Assembly (NCBI RefSeq): GCF_014356525.2
Contig: NC_052518.1
Span: 104,079,323-104,143,322, forward strand
Reading direction: 5' to 3'
DNA length: 64,000 nt
Origin: Nilaparvata lugens
Taxonomy: Eukaryota; Arthropoda; Insecta; Hemiptera; Delphacidae
Below are positions 33,716 through 45,239 of the stretch, one piece after another; within the stretch, counting starts at the first letter, position 1; each line of letters begins with the position of its first letter. A model generated the notes under the pieces. It did no database searches. It was not told the DNA's origin and saw only the letters and a program-made list of their open reading frames with translations. The position numbers were made by a program, and so were the translations under genes.

Positions 33716-34510
33716 CACTATACAATCCAAAAATGTATTTTAAGAATTAAGTATGAAGAAATGTTAAAAAACAAGAAATGTAATGTAAGTGAAATAATAA
33801 GAAATGGAAATTAAATGAATCAAAAATACTAACAAAAGTATGTCAAATGAATGAGAATGAAATTAAATATAAGATTTTAACAATTTTAGAAAACTTGAAA
33901 TCAATAATTATTACTGTATTCAATTAATCAATTATCAATAAACTACAATAAATTAATCAATAGGCCTGAAAAATAATTATTCAATTGATCAATAATTATC
34001 AATAAATCACAACAAATAAATCAATATTTATAATGAGAAAATTGCAAAGGTAATTAATTAAACCCTGAACTTTAAAACTTAATAAAAGTCTGTTGATTCA
34101 AGTTTAGCCTACAATGAAAAGAAAAATAGAATGTCTGTGAATCACTACCACATAAAATTAATGAAAGAAAGAAATGCAAATCACGAAATGACAAATCACA
34201 TAATATTATCGACTAGATCGCACGCCATCCTACGGAATTTGTACGGGGAGAACCAAAAGATATCCAAGTGCTGAGAACAACTATTGAAAATTCTCTGTGC
34301 TCTATTCAGAGGAGAGTTATAATGACTCACCGTTCTGGAGCGTGAGATATGAGAAGAAAAGGTCGAACGGCCTTTATTATTGATAGGAAAGGCTGACAGA
34401 TTGGGATAAGATTGACTTTGGAAACTTCAAGATACTCGAGCACTTGTTCCTATCCTGTTCACGTATGTAACAAATGATTGATTATTCTAGAAATTAATGT
34501 TGACAAGCGA
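33716..34510. other. intron, no recognisable feature
   Basis: Very AT-rich with many AATTATTAATCAATAAA-like runs. No coding or element ends. Confidence 0.4.
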
Positions 34511-34619
34511 TTGTGAGGTCCACGTTATAATGGCAGTGGAGAAAGCGTTGCCGATTCTCTGCCTTGCCACTGTATTCTATAGAGTAGCCGAATGTTCGCC
34601 GATTCTCTGTTTTGTCACT

Positions 34620-36260
34620 GCCTTCTTTTGGGGTCGGGCTGGTGCTGAGACCCTGAGGGGCATGGCCCTCGGGCTGAGACCCTGAGGGGCATGGCCCTCG
34701 GGCTGAGCTCTCTTGGGATTCGTTCTGGCTGCCGTCTCAGGAAGTACTGGATCCACCAGCCGTGGCTCTCAAGGTGTATGGAAAACGCCAACCAGGGGGA
34801 ACCATAGCACACTTGATGACTATGTGACTCCCTGGGAGTAACCTAGCAGTACATCTAGGTGAAGGCTCCAGACTATGGGAGGTTCATGGCTTGACCGAGT
34901 TGCCAGAACTCTCCGTCCCTGGGAGTAGCTGGGCACAGTGAAGTATCTGATGAAGTTCTTGGAGTTACGTACAAGTTTTCTTTTGCCGACATGTAGTACA
35001 ATTATGTTATTTAAAATAGTTATTTGTATATCTAGAGTGAAAAGTACTGTTTTTTCCCCCTGAGGGAAAAGTTTGAAGCCCGAGGGCAACAATTTTCCTG
35101 AGGGAGAAATAACATTTTTCACTGGTGATATACACAACGTTTTTCCTCCACCTACATTTTTATAAAACTGCAAATAAAATTATTTTTAAAAACGTACTTG
35201 ACCAAACAATGTGTTACAACATAATCTAAAAAGTAAACAGAAAAAGCTGGCTTGTAATCACAGTTCTCCGCCGACAGCGCTATACGCTATCTGTCGGCAA
35301 AAGTTGTAACAACAATGGCCGCCACAACTACAGCTATGATGAAGTTCCCGTTTCAAATGTGATTAGTTAATGAGGAATATTCGTTGACTGGTATTCTGAA
35401 TAACATGGAATAAAAATAATTTTATACATTTTTTTTAGTATAGTGATATGAAGTTTGTAATAATTTTAGCATACAAACATAAATTTCATATATTGATCAA
35501 ATGTCTGGTTGAGGTATTGAATTTAGCTGGTTTAATGACTACTCTATATGCTTCCTCATATGAGCTTAGACCTTCTAACCTATTTCAAATGTAAGGTTTT
35601 AAAATAGAGATGCTTCTCATGTTATTTAAATGGAGTTACTTTACGCTCTAGGGAGTTTTCCTGTTTTTTCCTCCCGAGAGCGAAAAAGTGACACTTTAGT
35701 ATTATGTTCCAGGGAGTAAAGTAAGCACTTTAGACAGTAGGTGGAGGAGAATATTATTTGTACCATGTATTCTTCTGTGCAATAAACGATTTGATTTGAG
35801 TTCGGGGCCAGACTATGGGAACATGGGTACCCTCGTCTCTGGAAGTTGCAGGCATGTGAAACCCCCGGGAGTCCAGAAGTAGCATGTTCAAAAATCCTCT
35901 CACTGGTCCTTTTTTCCGAAACGCTCGTGCCCCCATTTGGGCTCCTGTGTGGTGGATGTGCAAGCGCCCGCCTCGGAGACGTATACAATTGGGAGCCACG
36001 AGTATTTTTCTTGGTCTGTAGACGAGTTGGAGGATACGTCCGGGCTTGCCCAGCCCACGTACCGCCGGAACTGTAAAGTGGTGGTTCCACTCATTGCAGG
36101 CTAAACTCCTCCGTGATTCTCGCCTACCGACTTGGCAGTGCCGCTGGGTGGTAGATCGCGTGTCACACCTCACGGGATATACTAAACGCAGGTGCCCATT
36201 TGGAGGTGTGACGTTAACGTGTGGTGTCGAGGCCACAACCATGCCTTCTATATCTAGCTG
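34620..36260. other. GC-rich unidentified insertion(s) inside M1 copy d
   Basis: Two GC-rich blocks (34620-34935 and 35790-36260) are separated by AT-rich DNA. The first holds a tandem duplication of GAGACCCTGAGGGGCATGGC. The second ends in GATCGCGTGTCACACCTCAC, a motif also seen inside the piggyBac-type MITEs p1 and p2. CCAGACTATGGGA occurs in both blocks. Such blocks resemble LINE 5' ends or old GC-rich retroposons, but the open frames on either strand show no known domain. Confidence 0.35.
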
Positions 36261-36500
36261 ATACCGGTATATCGGATGTAATATCAACTGTTCATTCATG
36301 TTTGAAATTATCAAATATATTTTATTCATCAATAAAATATATTTTTCAATGATTAAATAGTACATTTTCATAATTGAGATTAAATAATTAATTAATTAGT
36401 TATATTTCTGCATTGTTCGAAAACGATCAGGCAATGTTCTGAGGTAGAAAACTATAACGCTATCGGCTTTGTTTAACAATAGACAAATATAGCAACACTG

Positions 36501-37125
36501 TTAAGGCTGTGCAAAGGCTAAAAATAAACTTTCTACTCGTGATATTTTTCAAGATTTTTCGATTTGTATATCATCAAGCTATCAAAATGAAAAGTTTTCT
36601 CAGGAAAACATTTTTTTTCGATCATTACTTTTTGAGATATGAGCGCCTGAAGTTTGAATTTTTGGGACAGAATATTTCAAATTCGGTAAGAGATGAATCC
36701 ATGAGATTTAGAAGATGGTATTGTTGATCTAGTAAAACAAATATTTTCTGAAAATATCAATTTTAAGATAGTTATTCAATTTACCAAAAATAACTCAACT
36801 AAAAGTTATTTTTGGTTATTCTTAGTAAATTGAATAACTATCTTAAAAATTGATATTTTCAGAAAATATTTGTTTTACTAGATCAACAATACCATCAAGA
36901 ATATATCCTCTAAATCTCATGGATTTATCTTTTACCGAATTTGAAATGTTCTGTCCCAAAAATGTAATCTTTAGGCGCTCATTTATCTCAAAAATTAATG
37001 ATGAGAAAAAAAAATGTTTTCCTGAGAAAACTTTTTCATTTTGATAGCTTGATGATATACAAATTGAAAAACTTTGAAAAATATCACGAGTAAAAAGTTT
37101 ATTTTTAGCCTTTGCACAGCCTTAA
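36501..37125. mobile_element. piggyBac-type foldback MITE, copy p3
   Basis: TTAA, GGCTGTGCAAAGGCTAAAAA at the left and GCCTTTGCACAGCC, TTAA at the right. The arms are nearly complementary over about 290 bp, meeting at CAAAAATAACTCAACTAAAA. It lacks the inner insert of p1 and p2 and may show the basic form of the family. Confidence 0.9.
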
Positions 37126-37160
37126 TCAAATACTGTCATTATAACGTGGACCTCACTATA

Positions 37161-38799
37161 GAATAGATTGAATTTGTAGACTTGGTACAGGCTCATGGAA
37201 CATGGCTATAAATGTTTTTCGTTTAGTGTTGTTTAGTATTTGGTTATTTGTGTTCATATTGATGTTGATACTGCATTGATCCTGTCTGTATGAATTGCAG
37301 AAAATTCATTTCAACTATTGGAAGTCGGAAACTATCAATGATCGTAAAAACTTTACTCAATCTTAACTTGCCTTATTAAATTTCAATTTATAATTGGATC
37401 CTAAACATAATCAGACTGAGGACCTTATACCAAATACTGGGAAACCATCTCACCATATTGATAGCATTGAGGCCGCTCTTCCAACCTGTAAGCTTGTCTA
37501 TCTAACCTGATAAGATATTGACATAAACAAAAGATAGCAGATATTTTCGCTATGATATTGAACAGTTGTCAATAAATTAAAGTAGTCGGAGCACAGTCTG
37601 CATCGAGCTGATGTAGTAGAAAGTTGCTGTTTCAAAAACATAAAGTTTTTAGTAGTTTCAACTTATATATTACCTCCTTCTTCATAAACCTCCAGGCAAG
37701 TATAGTTCTCCTTCATCACAGAAACTTCCATGAAACAAGTCGTTGAACGATCTTTTTTATTTCCGACTTTCATTCTTCCAACAAGCACGAACTCAAGGCA
37801 TCAACTATTCATTGATCATTGTAATAATTTCATTTATAAATAATTAAATGGTCGATTGATTGATATTCAGAAGGCATTAATGGAACTGTCCTAGTGAATA
37901 GTCTATAATATCAATCAGCATTTTATTCCTAGTCGCCTGTTAAACTTTGTACGAACGGGACTATGTTCAGTTTGTATTGAACTGTTATTGTAAAGCTTCA
38001 ATGTTGTTTAATTTAAGATAAAGTTGCTGTTTTGCTTGTTTAGTATTGTTGTTTGTATCATAGACTTGAGCTGTGGCTTAGTTTGCTTGAAATATATATG
38101 TTGTAACTACGAGAACACTATTGCTACGGTATATTCTCAATCCTTTCAAAATTGATCTCATAATTAATAATCATCAAATATTTTGCTACAAAATATTCAT
38201 TAAAGGTGATAATTTTTTCAGAAATGACATAACTGTATTAGAACAATTTTATCAATGAAATATGTAAAGGATGTTCTCTTCCTTGAAACATCTTCTATTT
38301 CATCTTCATCTTCTTCGTTTTCTTCTATTAATTAAAATAGATTATAAATAAAACAAAAGACATAAATATTTTAATCAAGATTGTGTTGAAAGTCTAACGA
38401 ACTTGAATTCATATAAACAGTTATGTTGAGGATAAACATCACTATATGGATGAACACGCTTAAAACTAAGTTATTTAGTTAAAAATCAATTAAACTGGTT
38501 TTCGATCGAATTCTTAAACTCAACTGCACTTCTATAGAACTTATAAAATTAATCATTGAAACAAGTTACCATGCAATTATTGATTAACTAAAACAAATTT
38601 TGAAGCGACCTATTGAGTAAATGATGTACAATAGTTCATCTGAAACTTGAATGAATTGTTCCCCTTATAGAGTATTCTAAAAGTAATCTAAAAATATCAG
38701 GAATTTATTAGAGTTACGAACATTTTTCAACACCTATGTTGTCTTCTGCAGTGTGTCAATTCAAAATTTTAAATTCATGTTCTCACTTGAAATTTCATT
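37161..38799. other. intron, no recognisable feature
   Basis: AT-rich sequence without shared repeats or exon-like islands. Confidence 0.4.
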
Positions 38800-39175
38800 T
38801 TTTTTTTTGCTGTCATTCTGAAGATGACACCATAGCTGTTGAAACATGTTTGTAAATAATTTTTAATAAATTCATGGTATTTTTAGACAATATTCTAAAG
38901 TTTTTATTATGGATAAGGCCCGCCGCAAAGTAGGCCCACGCTAATCCACGAAAAGCAACCCACGCCGTGGGATGTTTTGTAAACTGCTAGGCTTCTCTAG
39001 ACATCTGTGTAATACATGCAATGAATAATCCACTTGTCAGCTGATTGATTGTGAATAATTCTATAGCAATGGTTTACAAAACATACCACGGCGTGGGTTG
39101 CTTTCCGTGGATTAGCGTGGGTCTACTTTGCGGCGGGTCTAAATATCATTATATCCCACCAAAAACAGTAAATTA
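38800..39175. repeat. dispersed repeat R, copy 2, interrupted by a Harbinger-type MITE
   Basis: GATGACACCATAGCTGTTGA, AACATGTTTGTAAAT and ATTTTTAGACAATATTC precede the MITE; AATATCATTATATCCCACCA and AAAACAG follow it. The same order without interruption is seen at 23465-23625. Confidence 0.8.
38917..39139. mobile_element. Harbinger-type MITE with TAA target duplication
   Basis: GGCCCGCCGCAAAGTAGGCC, CACGCTAATCCACG at the left and CGTGGATTAGCGTGGGTCTA, CTTTGCGGCGGGTC at the right form arms of about 65 bp, including CCCACGCCGTGG. TAA lies on both sides (38914-38916, 39140-39142), a 3-bp duplication as in PIF/Harbinger. Length is 223 bp. Confidence 0.92.
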
Positions 39176-39346
39176 AAAATATATTGTCTTTTTGAAATTC
39201 TTCAAGGCTTCTGCCTAAAGCTTATCATGAATATTTTTGCACTGTTTATTACTACACTGTAATCGTTTTGTATTTGTACTAATTTAGAAGTGGATTGGAT
39301 TTTAATAAAAGTTTTGATAAATATCTAATATTGAACATTTGTCTAG

Positions 39347-39549
39347 GTTGCCCGACTACCCCAGTGAGAGGCTTGAATAGAGATAGGGAGAGCCAAAAAT
39401 CGACGGAACTAGCCAAATGCTCGGAAATTGTAAGTAATATTAATCAATTCAGTGCTCGATCCATAGTAACCAATCATTTAACGTGGGCAGTATTCATTTG
39501 CATCATTGTAGCTTTGTTGGCAAATTATCTTCTAACTCTGCTATTTTAA
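39347..39549 (+). CDS. host gene, alternative terminal exon with C-terminal membrane anchor
   Basis: Acceptor AACATTTGTCTAG, then GT completes the leftover G of exon 22582-22784 (GGT, Gly). The frame reads GCPTTPVRGLNRDRESQKST, then a polar helix-like part (ELAKCSEIVSNINQFSARSI) and ends in a hydrophobic segment AVFICIIVALLANYLLTLLF followed directly by the stop. With only the hydrophobic stretch at the very end, the product would be a tail-anchored membrane protein with its bulk in the cytosol. Polyadenylation-type AATAAA motifs are found near 39860 and 39893. Identity is unknown. Confidence 0.68.
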
Positions 39550-40097
39550 CAAATCTTCAACGAGTCTACTCAACACTTACCGATCTATTTTCGAAATCAT
39601 AGTGAATGTAGCATTGATTAGTGGGTGTGTATAAAACATTTTAATTTTGTTCATTTAGTTTTTCTTATTTTGTTCATCTCACTTCCTTGTGTTTGTCTAT
39701 TAATGTTTGAAAGGCGCTAGGACATTTATTGTGTCACAATTCGCATGGCTTTCAATACTGTTTCTCTCAGTAAAATAGTAAAAACATAATATTTTTACTA
39801 TGAGTTTAAGAGTATGTTTAGGAAAATTATGAATTTGGGAGAAGTTTGGAGTTTTTCTGAATAAATTAGGGTATATTTTATATATATTAGAGGAATAAAT
39901 TCAAAGGATAACAGAAGATGAATGAATTCATAATATGATATAATGAATTCATAATATGAATATCTTTTATCAGTAGAAATTAAAATATTTTCACTCTTCA
40001 TAAACTTCCGATTGGTCTATTGATGTGAATGGATTATTTGATCACTTATATTATTATGACAATAATCTAGCAAGCTTTTCAAAGGCACTAGGTTTAA

Positions 40098-40333
40098 ATA
40101 GAAAATATATTCGTATGGCTTTTATTGGTGGGGAGTCCCTGACGGAAGTTCAACCTCGCCTGAGTATATAATTTAAGCCTCACGACTGTTATATATCAGC
40201 CGGGACCGATAGTGTAACGTGCTTGTCCGATAACACGGAAGAAACCTGGCGAAAAACTTTAGTTTGTATCTAAGTTTGAAGCCGGGACCTCTAGGCTGCT
40301 ATGCAAGCACTAGACCACGGATCACTCCAGACC
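40098..40333 (-). mobile_element. tRNA-derived SINE with 10-bp target duplication
   Basis: On the minus strand the head reads GATCCGTGGTCTAGTGCTTG, a good RNA polymerase III box A, and about 25 bp later GGTCCCGGCTTCAAACTT, a box B-like motif. The body follows, and the tail ends CCACCAATAAAAGCCATACG. CTAGGTTTAA flanks both sides (40088-40097, 40334-40343). The internal promoter and short length (236 bp) define a SINE. A repeat of the CGGGACC motif in the body (40202) hints at dimeric origin. Confidence 0.82.
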
Positions 40334-40768
40334 CTAGGTTTAATCCCATCCACATGCTACAAATTTGAAATGTTCACGAAAAACTATCTTATCTATGTAA
40401 ATCTGTCTATCCATACTTCAGTAATATACTGTTGAAATTTAAAAAAATTTATAGTGGATATAAAATCCAATCTTGATGGATTTTTTTTCCTAATTGAATC
40501 AGCCTGATTCTGTATACTCCAATTTCTAATAGAAGAATATTAGAATTTAAAAATATCGTGAATTAGAATAGAACTACAATGCGTTATTCGAATAGATAAA
40601 TAAATTAGAAGAATGAATAAGTTTTAACAATAACAGACCACCTCTGTATGTGTGTAGCTCTTATAATTATTCACATAAGTTGACACGAGGTGGCGCAGAT
40701 GGATTTGGTGGTTTCAAAATACATCTCGAACTGTCAATTCAAAAGGTATTGGATTGAAATAAAGTGCA

Positions 40769-41000
40769 AAGTTGCGTACAGACTCACATGCTGCGCGACA
40801 CACGAACGGAACGCGAGCAGTACGCAAGATGATCGCAGGCTGCTCGAATACGGTTCGCGCGCAACCAACTGCCCAAGCTCCCGTCGACAACAAAGGAACA
40901 CATGGCAAGCTCGCGCTCTCATCTTGATCACTGTACTTAGCGAATAGTTGTTTGAGAAACGCGCGCGTTTGTCGCGCAGCGTGTAAGTGTGTACGCAGCT
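40769..41000. mobile_element. GC-rich MITE (GTTGCGTACAGACTCACATG ends)
   Basis: GTTGCGTACAGACTCACATG, CTGCGCGACA at the left and TGTCGCGCAGCGTGTAAGTG, TGTACGCAGC at the right are inverted over about 32 bp. The open frames on both strands across it are by-products of GC-rich sequence. Confidence 0.78.
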
Positions 41001-41042
41001 CAAAACGTGTAGTACAATGGAGTTTATTAATAAAAAATTAGT

Positions 41043-41450
41043 TTAAATTAAAAAAAAAAATACATCCATAGAATATACGACGGGAGTCTGGTAATGTCCT
41101 CTTTTTCGAGTGAAGAATTCTCGGAGTCGGTTCTTCACGTTCCGCCTTGATAGAATGTTGCATAATTGGATTCCAGAACTCCTGACGCCACGCTTATAGA
41201 AATTTGAGCGATACATTTCATCTCTAAGCAAAGAATAAGAATCTTTATTGGCCATTAAACAAACAGACATGCAATAGACTTCGTCAATTAATTTAACACA
41301 TAGTCAAACATAATATTATATAAAATATGAAAACCGAAAAATCATTTCAAGTTACAATTCTAGAGTACTAGTATCACAGTCCATGAGTTCTAATATAATA
41401 AAATATTTTTTTCCCAAGCCAATTATCCATTACTGACGACACATTTTACA
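41043..41450 (-). mobile_element. possible LINE 3' relic, minus orientation
   Basis: The minus-strand frame has GIQLCNILSRRNVKNRLREF with FFTRKR, reminiscent of the extreme C-terminus of CR1/Jockey-type ORF2 proteins. AATAAAGATTCTTATTC-like sequence lies nearby. The match is short and frames are broken. Confidence 0.3.
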
Positions 41451-42105
41451 TGCAAATTTCTCATTCTATGTTTATTGAATAATATATATCTTTGATACAT
41501 ATTACTTTTATGTGTCTTAGAAAATCTTACGTCCAGTTTGGAAATAATAATTTATTCTGGTATTATAGTCATGATTATCACTATTTCGAGAGAAACTTGT
41601 AATATTGTAATTGTAATAAATATACAATGAAGGCACTGTCATTATTCCAAATTGTATAAAACTCTCTCTACTGGAATCTGTCTGCTGTAGGTTAGCAATA
41701 ATTCTAATAACTTTTTTTGTTAAATAAGTACCTTTTTTGAATTGCTGCTGTAACCCCATAGGTAATCAGAGAGTGGAACAGACCAAAATAAGTTGTTATG
41801 AATGTTTGTGTTACAAATGTTTATTCTGTTATCAGAATTCAAATCACCACGTGTGAAAAAACATTGATCCTGAAAGTCCGAATTTCAGTCGTTCCTACAT
41901 CTTTGGCTTTGGTAGTATGTAAGGTTAGAACAATTTCGTCTTGGTGTTTAATAGAAGTTGAGGCTCTTATATGTCATGTTTTCCTAAAGCACTTTGAAAT
42001 GTAACGTACTCTATTGTGTGTTTTCTACTCATCTTTCTACCTCCGAATGTGTATTGTCTTGTGGTATCCTTGGTCTGCGATTGAAGTTGAAGTGTATTTT
42101 TAAGG
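41451..42105. other. intron, no recognisable feature
   Basis: AT-rich sequence with no shared repeats or exon-like islands. Confidence 0.4.
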
Positions 42106-42545
42106 TTTGGGTTTCAGTATTGTCCCAGTAGGAGTCTCAATATTTTTCGTCTGATGGAATGTATTTTTGAGGTGTGGATTGTAATATTGTATTGTCTCAG
42201 TAGGAGTCTCAATATTTTTCGTCTGATGGAGTGTATTTTTGAGGTGTGGATTGTAATATTGTATTGTCTCAGTAGGAGTCTCAATATTTTTCTTCTGATG
42301 GAGTGTATTTTTGAGGTGTGGATTGTAATATTGTATTGTCTCAGTAGGAGTCTCAATATTTTTCTTCTGATGGAATGTATTTTTGAGGTGTGGATTGTAA
42401 TATTGTATTGTCTCAGTAGGAGTCTCAATATTTTTCTTCTGATGGAATGTATCTTTGAGGTGTGGATTGTAATATTGTATTGTCTCAGTATTGGTCTGAT
42501 AGAGTGTATCTTTAAGGTGTGGATTGTAATATTATATTCTCTCAA
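42106..42545. repeat. 72-bp tandem array, about 6 copies
   Basis: The unit contains TTTTTGAGGTGTGGATTGTA, ATATTGTATTGTCTCAGTAG and GAGTCTCAATATTTTTC(G/T)TC. Because 72 is divisible by three and the unit has no stop in one frame per strand, 143-codon open frames run on both strands (24-residue repeats). The first and last units are shortened. I regard the frames as a consequence of the repeat rather than a gene. Confidence 0.92.
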
Positions 42546-42595
42546 AACAAGTCAAGTAGGTTGTGAATGTGGAGGGTTGTTTTGATTGGTGCTGA

Positions 42596-42665
42596 AAGTA
42601 GATTCTTTATTCTTTATTGATTCATACAACAAGTACATCATCAAAAATGATGTATAAAAATAAGG
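42596..42665 (-). mobile_element. retroposon 3' tail relic
   Basis: GATTCTTTATTCTTTATTGA followed by TTCATACAACAAGTACATCA reads, on the minus strand, as a 3' end with AATAAAGAATAAAGAAT repeats. No coding part. Confidence 0.4.
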
Positions 42666-43284
42666 TAACTTTGTGCTATTCCTTTCCCAAATTTAGATAA
42701 GGTTACACATAATCCGATTATAGTAGATACCAATCATACAGTTTTGTTGACAAACATTTATGGGTGTAGACAAAACTACTTTGTAGTAGACGTTTTGTAC
42801 TGTTGATAAACTTTCAGGATTCTCGTCACAGATTCTTGGATTTCTGTTGGATTTATACTGTTGTAGCTCATTCTCTGGCTGATTGGTTTTATATTGAGCA
42901 TGGAAAATAGCTAACTTGATAATGACTAGAGATATACAACTTAACAAAAGTAGAAACTAATATTTGCTTGGGAGAGGTGAACAAGGTGAACAAGGTTGAA
43001 CGAGGTGAACTCTTACCAACCTTACATCACAGTATTTCGTTCTTGAATCACTCTTATGATTCGGAGAATGATGGATTGAGAACTGTTTAAATATTGCAAT
43101 TAGGTCAAAACTAAATCTATCAGCATGATTTGCATAAGCAATCTTAATCAGGATAAGCAGAGCTGGTTCTATTAAAAGATAATTTCATTTCTTTCTTCTG
43201 GTTCTTCATCGCCCACTCGTACACTCTTATTAGCTGCTTCTTTTCTATCGGCTTCACTTCATCTGGTTCATGAAAAATGATACC

Positions 43285-43600
43285 GTATTATTTATTTATT
43301 TATCACATTGTGTACAAATACTTAACATGAGGAAAGGTACAACAGGCACATGCCCAAAACTGTCCCATTTCCAATTTATACTATACTGGCCAAATCAAAA
43401 TGTTGGTCATGTAACTTTCACTTTTCAAAATACAATTTAGGCTCTTCAATACTCAGATAAACGAGCAAATTTTGAATCAAATAGGTACTATTAGAGTCTA
43501 GAATCAAAAAATCTAGAACAGTAACTTAGTAATTATTCAAAAAGTCTAAATTTTGAATGAAACTAGAAATTTTTGAGCTGAAAACTTCACACTTTACAGA
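43285..43600 (-). mobile_element. CR1-like LINE 3' end, copy 1
   Basis: A (TATT)n tail, then GTACAACAGGCACATGCCCA and AAACTGTCCCATTTCCAATT, align with 44308-44640 and, inverted, with 50650-51055. The shared motif is the inverse of AACCGTTTTGGGCTTAAGCC. Only 3' untranslated sequence is present. Confidence 0.6.
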
Positions 43601-43715
43601 AAACTACAGCTGTTATTTAGTCTACTTGAACTCAGTTTTCTTTTTAGGGCTACTGAAATTATTGACTAACACAATGAAAGATATCAAATACCCTTTTATT
43701 TTATGACAACACAAT

Positions 43716-44190
43716 TATAGTGAGGTCCTTGTTATGATGGCAGTGGAGAAAGATAGGAGAACAACGCTGCCGATCCTCTGCCTTGTCAATGCCATATATA
43801 GTCGGTAGCTGGTACAGGTTTGTTGATGGAATATTAAGGTCCGTTTGCACAGTCAATGCTTAAACTGAATTTAATCAGCTGTTGAACCACATTATAACGA
43901 ACGATACTTGATACGGATTTAATCCAGTTTAAAATGAAATTTAGTTTAAACTGTTCATTCTCGTTTAAAACAATCAATTATATTTTTCAATAATTTCATA
44001 ATGAATTTTCATAATAATTAAGATGAAATATTTTGTTAATTAATTATTAATTCTACATTGTTAAAAGACGATCTGGCAACAGAGCATAGTTAGAAAGAGA
44101 TAGCGCTATCCGCTTTGTTGGATGATAAACAAGGATAGCAATACCATTGCTAACCAAACACTGCCATTATAACGTGGACCTCACACTATA
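43716..44190. mobile_element. MITE family M1, copy e, with remnant of the GGGCCGTTTGCACAGT element
   Basis: TATAGTGAGGTCCTTGTTAT and ATAACGTGGACCTCACACTA mark the ends. In the middle (about 43848-43990) lies GGTCCGTTTGCACAGTCAAT followed by TTAAACTGAATTTAATC, related to the elements at 111 and 55999. The standard M1 interior (GATAAACAAGGATAGCAATA) follows on the right. Confidence 0.82.
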
Positions 44191-44307
44191 GTGTTAACTC
44201 TTAAAGAACCATTTTAAGTGCAAATAAACAACATTGAACTGTAGTCACATGAATCCATCATTAAATAAATGGTAAATATTCTTTTCAAGTGGAAATGGTC
44301 TATAGAT

Positions 44308-44640
44308 AGATGAATTATTTATTTATTTATTTTATTCAATCATTCAAAATTACACAACTTACAGAAAAGTACCACAGGCTTATAAGCCCAAAACGGTTCC
44401 AATTCTAATTTATACAACAGTCCAAAAATGTAGCTAGGTTATGTGCCACTTGACATTCATTAATTATACACTCAATTCACAATTCAAAACACACAAAAAG
44501 CATTTTAAATTAAATTGAATCAATCTCAATTCATTAGAAAATTCCAAACTTTGAAAAAACTATAAAATTTTGAGACCGAGAAGACAAACACACTAAGATA
44601 GCATTGCAAACACTGGTATTATAACATTAAGAACTAATTA
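44308..44640 (-). mobile_element. CR1-like LINE 3' end, copy 2
   Basis: The (TTTA)n tail is followed by TTCAATCATTCAAAATTACA and GTACCACAGGCTTATAAGCC, then CAAAACGGTTCCAATTCTAA. This matches the inverse of 50930-51055 and, more weakly, 43285-43600. No coding part. Confidence 0.65.
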
Positions 44641-44785
44641 GATTCAAAATAAATTATAGGTATTTGAGTTAACTTACTTTGAAAAACTGTCCCTTAGGAA
44701 ACATAAAATACAAATTAGATTCATTATAAATTATAGGTTATTTGAGTTACCTTTTTTGAAAAACTGTCCCTTAGTATGTGAGTCT
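44637..44785. repeat. about 68-bp tandem duplication
   Basis: ATTAGATTCA, AAATTATAGGT..ATTTGAGTTA and TTGAAAAACTGTCCCTTAG are found twice in a row. Confidence 0.8.
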
Positions 44786-45239
44786 CCAGTTAAATTTCAC
44801 TAAAACAATAATTATGTTATCACAAAATATCCATCGGATTTTAAAAATTGATAATTACCGAAGTACTTATTCGAAATTGACAAATTTTTATACAGATGGA
44901 AAGAGGAAATTCAAAAAAAATTCTACAATAAATACTTTGGGCCCCTATTAGACTAGGCAGCCAGGCAGCCAATGCAATTTTCTCTTTCTATTGGCATAAA
45001 GATGATTAATTTTGAATCAATACTTTGTAAAATTCGATGAATATTTTTTAGCACTCTGTATTTCATTAAAAAGTAATAATGCATGGGATTTGGATATATC
45101 TCATCCATGAAGCACTTCTACCTTATTCTGCCTGTTCTTCCTTTATCACAATTCTCTTTTTCTCAATTTGCACCTAATTTTCTTTCTCAATTTTCTATTT
45201 TCCCACTCTTCTCGACAAGAAATCGAATTGACAATAATC

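Larger units (their letters stand above)
34511..37160. mobile_element. MITE family M1, copy d, invaded by larger insertions
   Basis: The left end GTGAGGTCCACGTTATAATG (34513) and the right end ATAACGTGGACCTCACTATA (ending 37160) are the M1 termini. The M1 interior motif ACAATAGACAAATATAGCAA is found just before 36501. The intervening DNA includes a GC-rich unidentified block (34620-36260) and a piggyBac-type MITE (36501-37125), explaining the large distance. Confidence 0.7.

Noticed and set aside
35754..36371. 205-codon minus-strand frame and overlapping 149-codon frame
   Set aside because: They cover a GC-rich block and AT-rich flank without any recognised domain; composition alone can explain them.
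36509..37044. Open frames in the piggyBac-type MITE
   Set aside because: Mirror products of the long arms; the same short peptide fragments appear in all copies in different frames.
40690..41003. Open frames on both strands in a GC-rich stretch
   Set aside because: Explained by the inverted-repeat MITE 40769-41000.
42114..42585. 143-codon open frames on both strands
   Set aside because: Both arise from the 72-bp tandem repeat, whose length is a multiple of three; no start context, splice sites or domain supports a gene.
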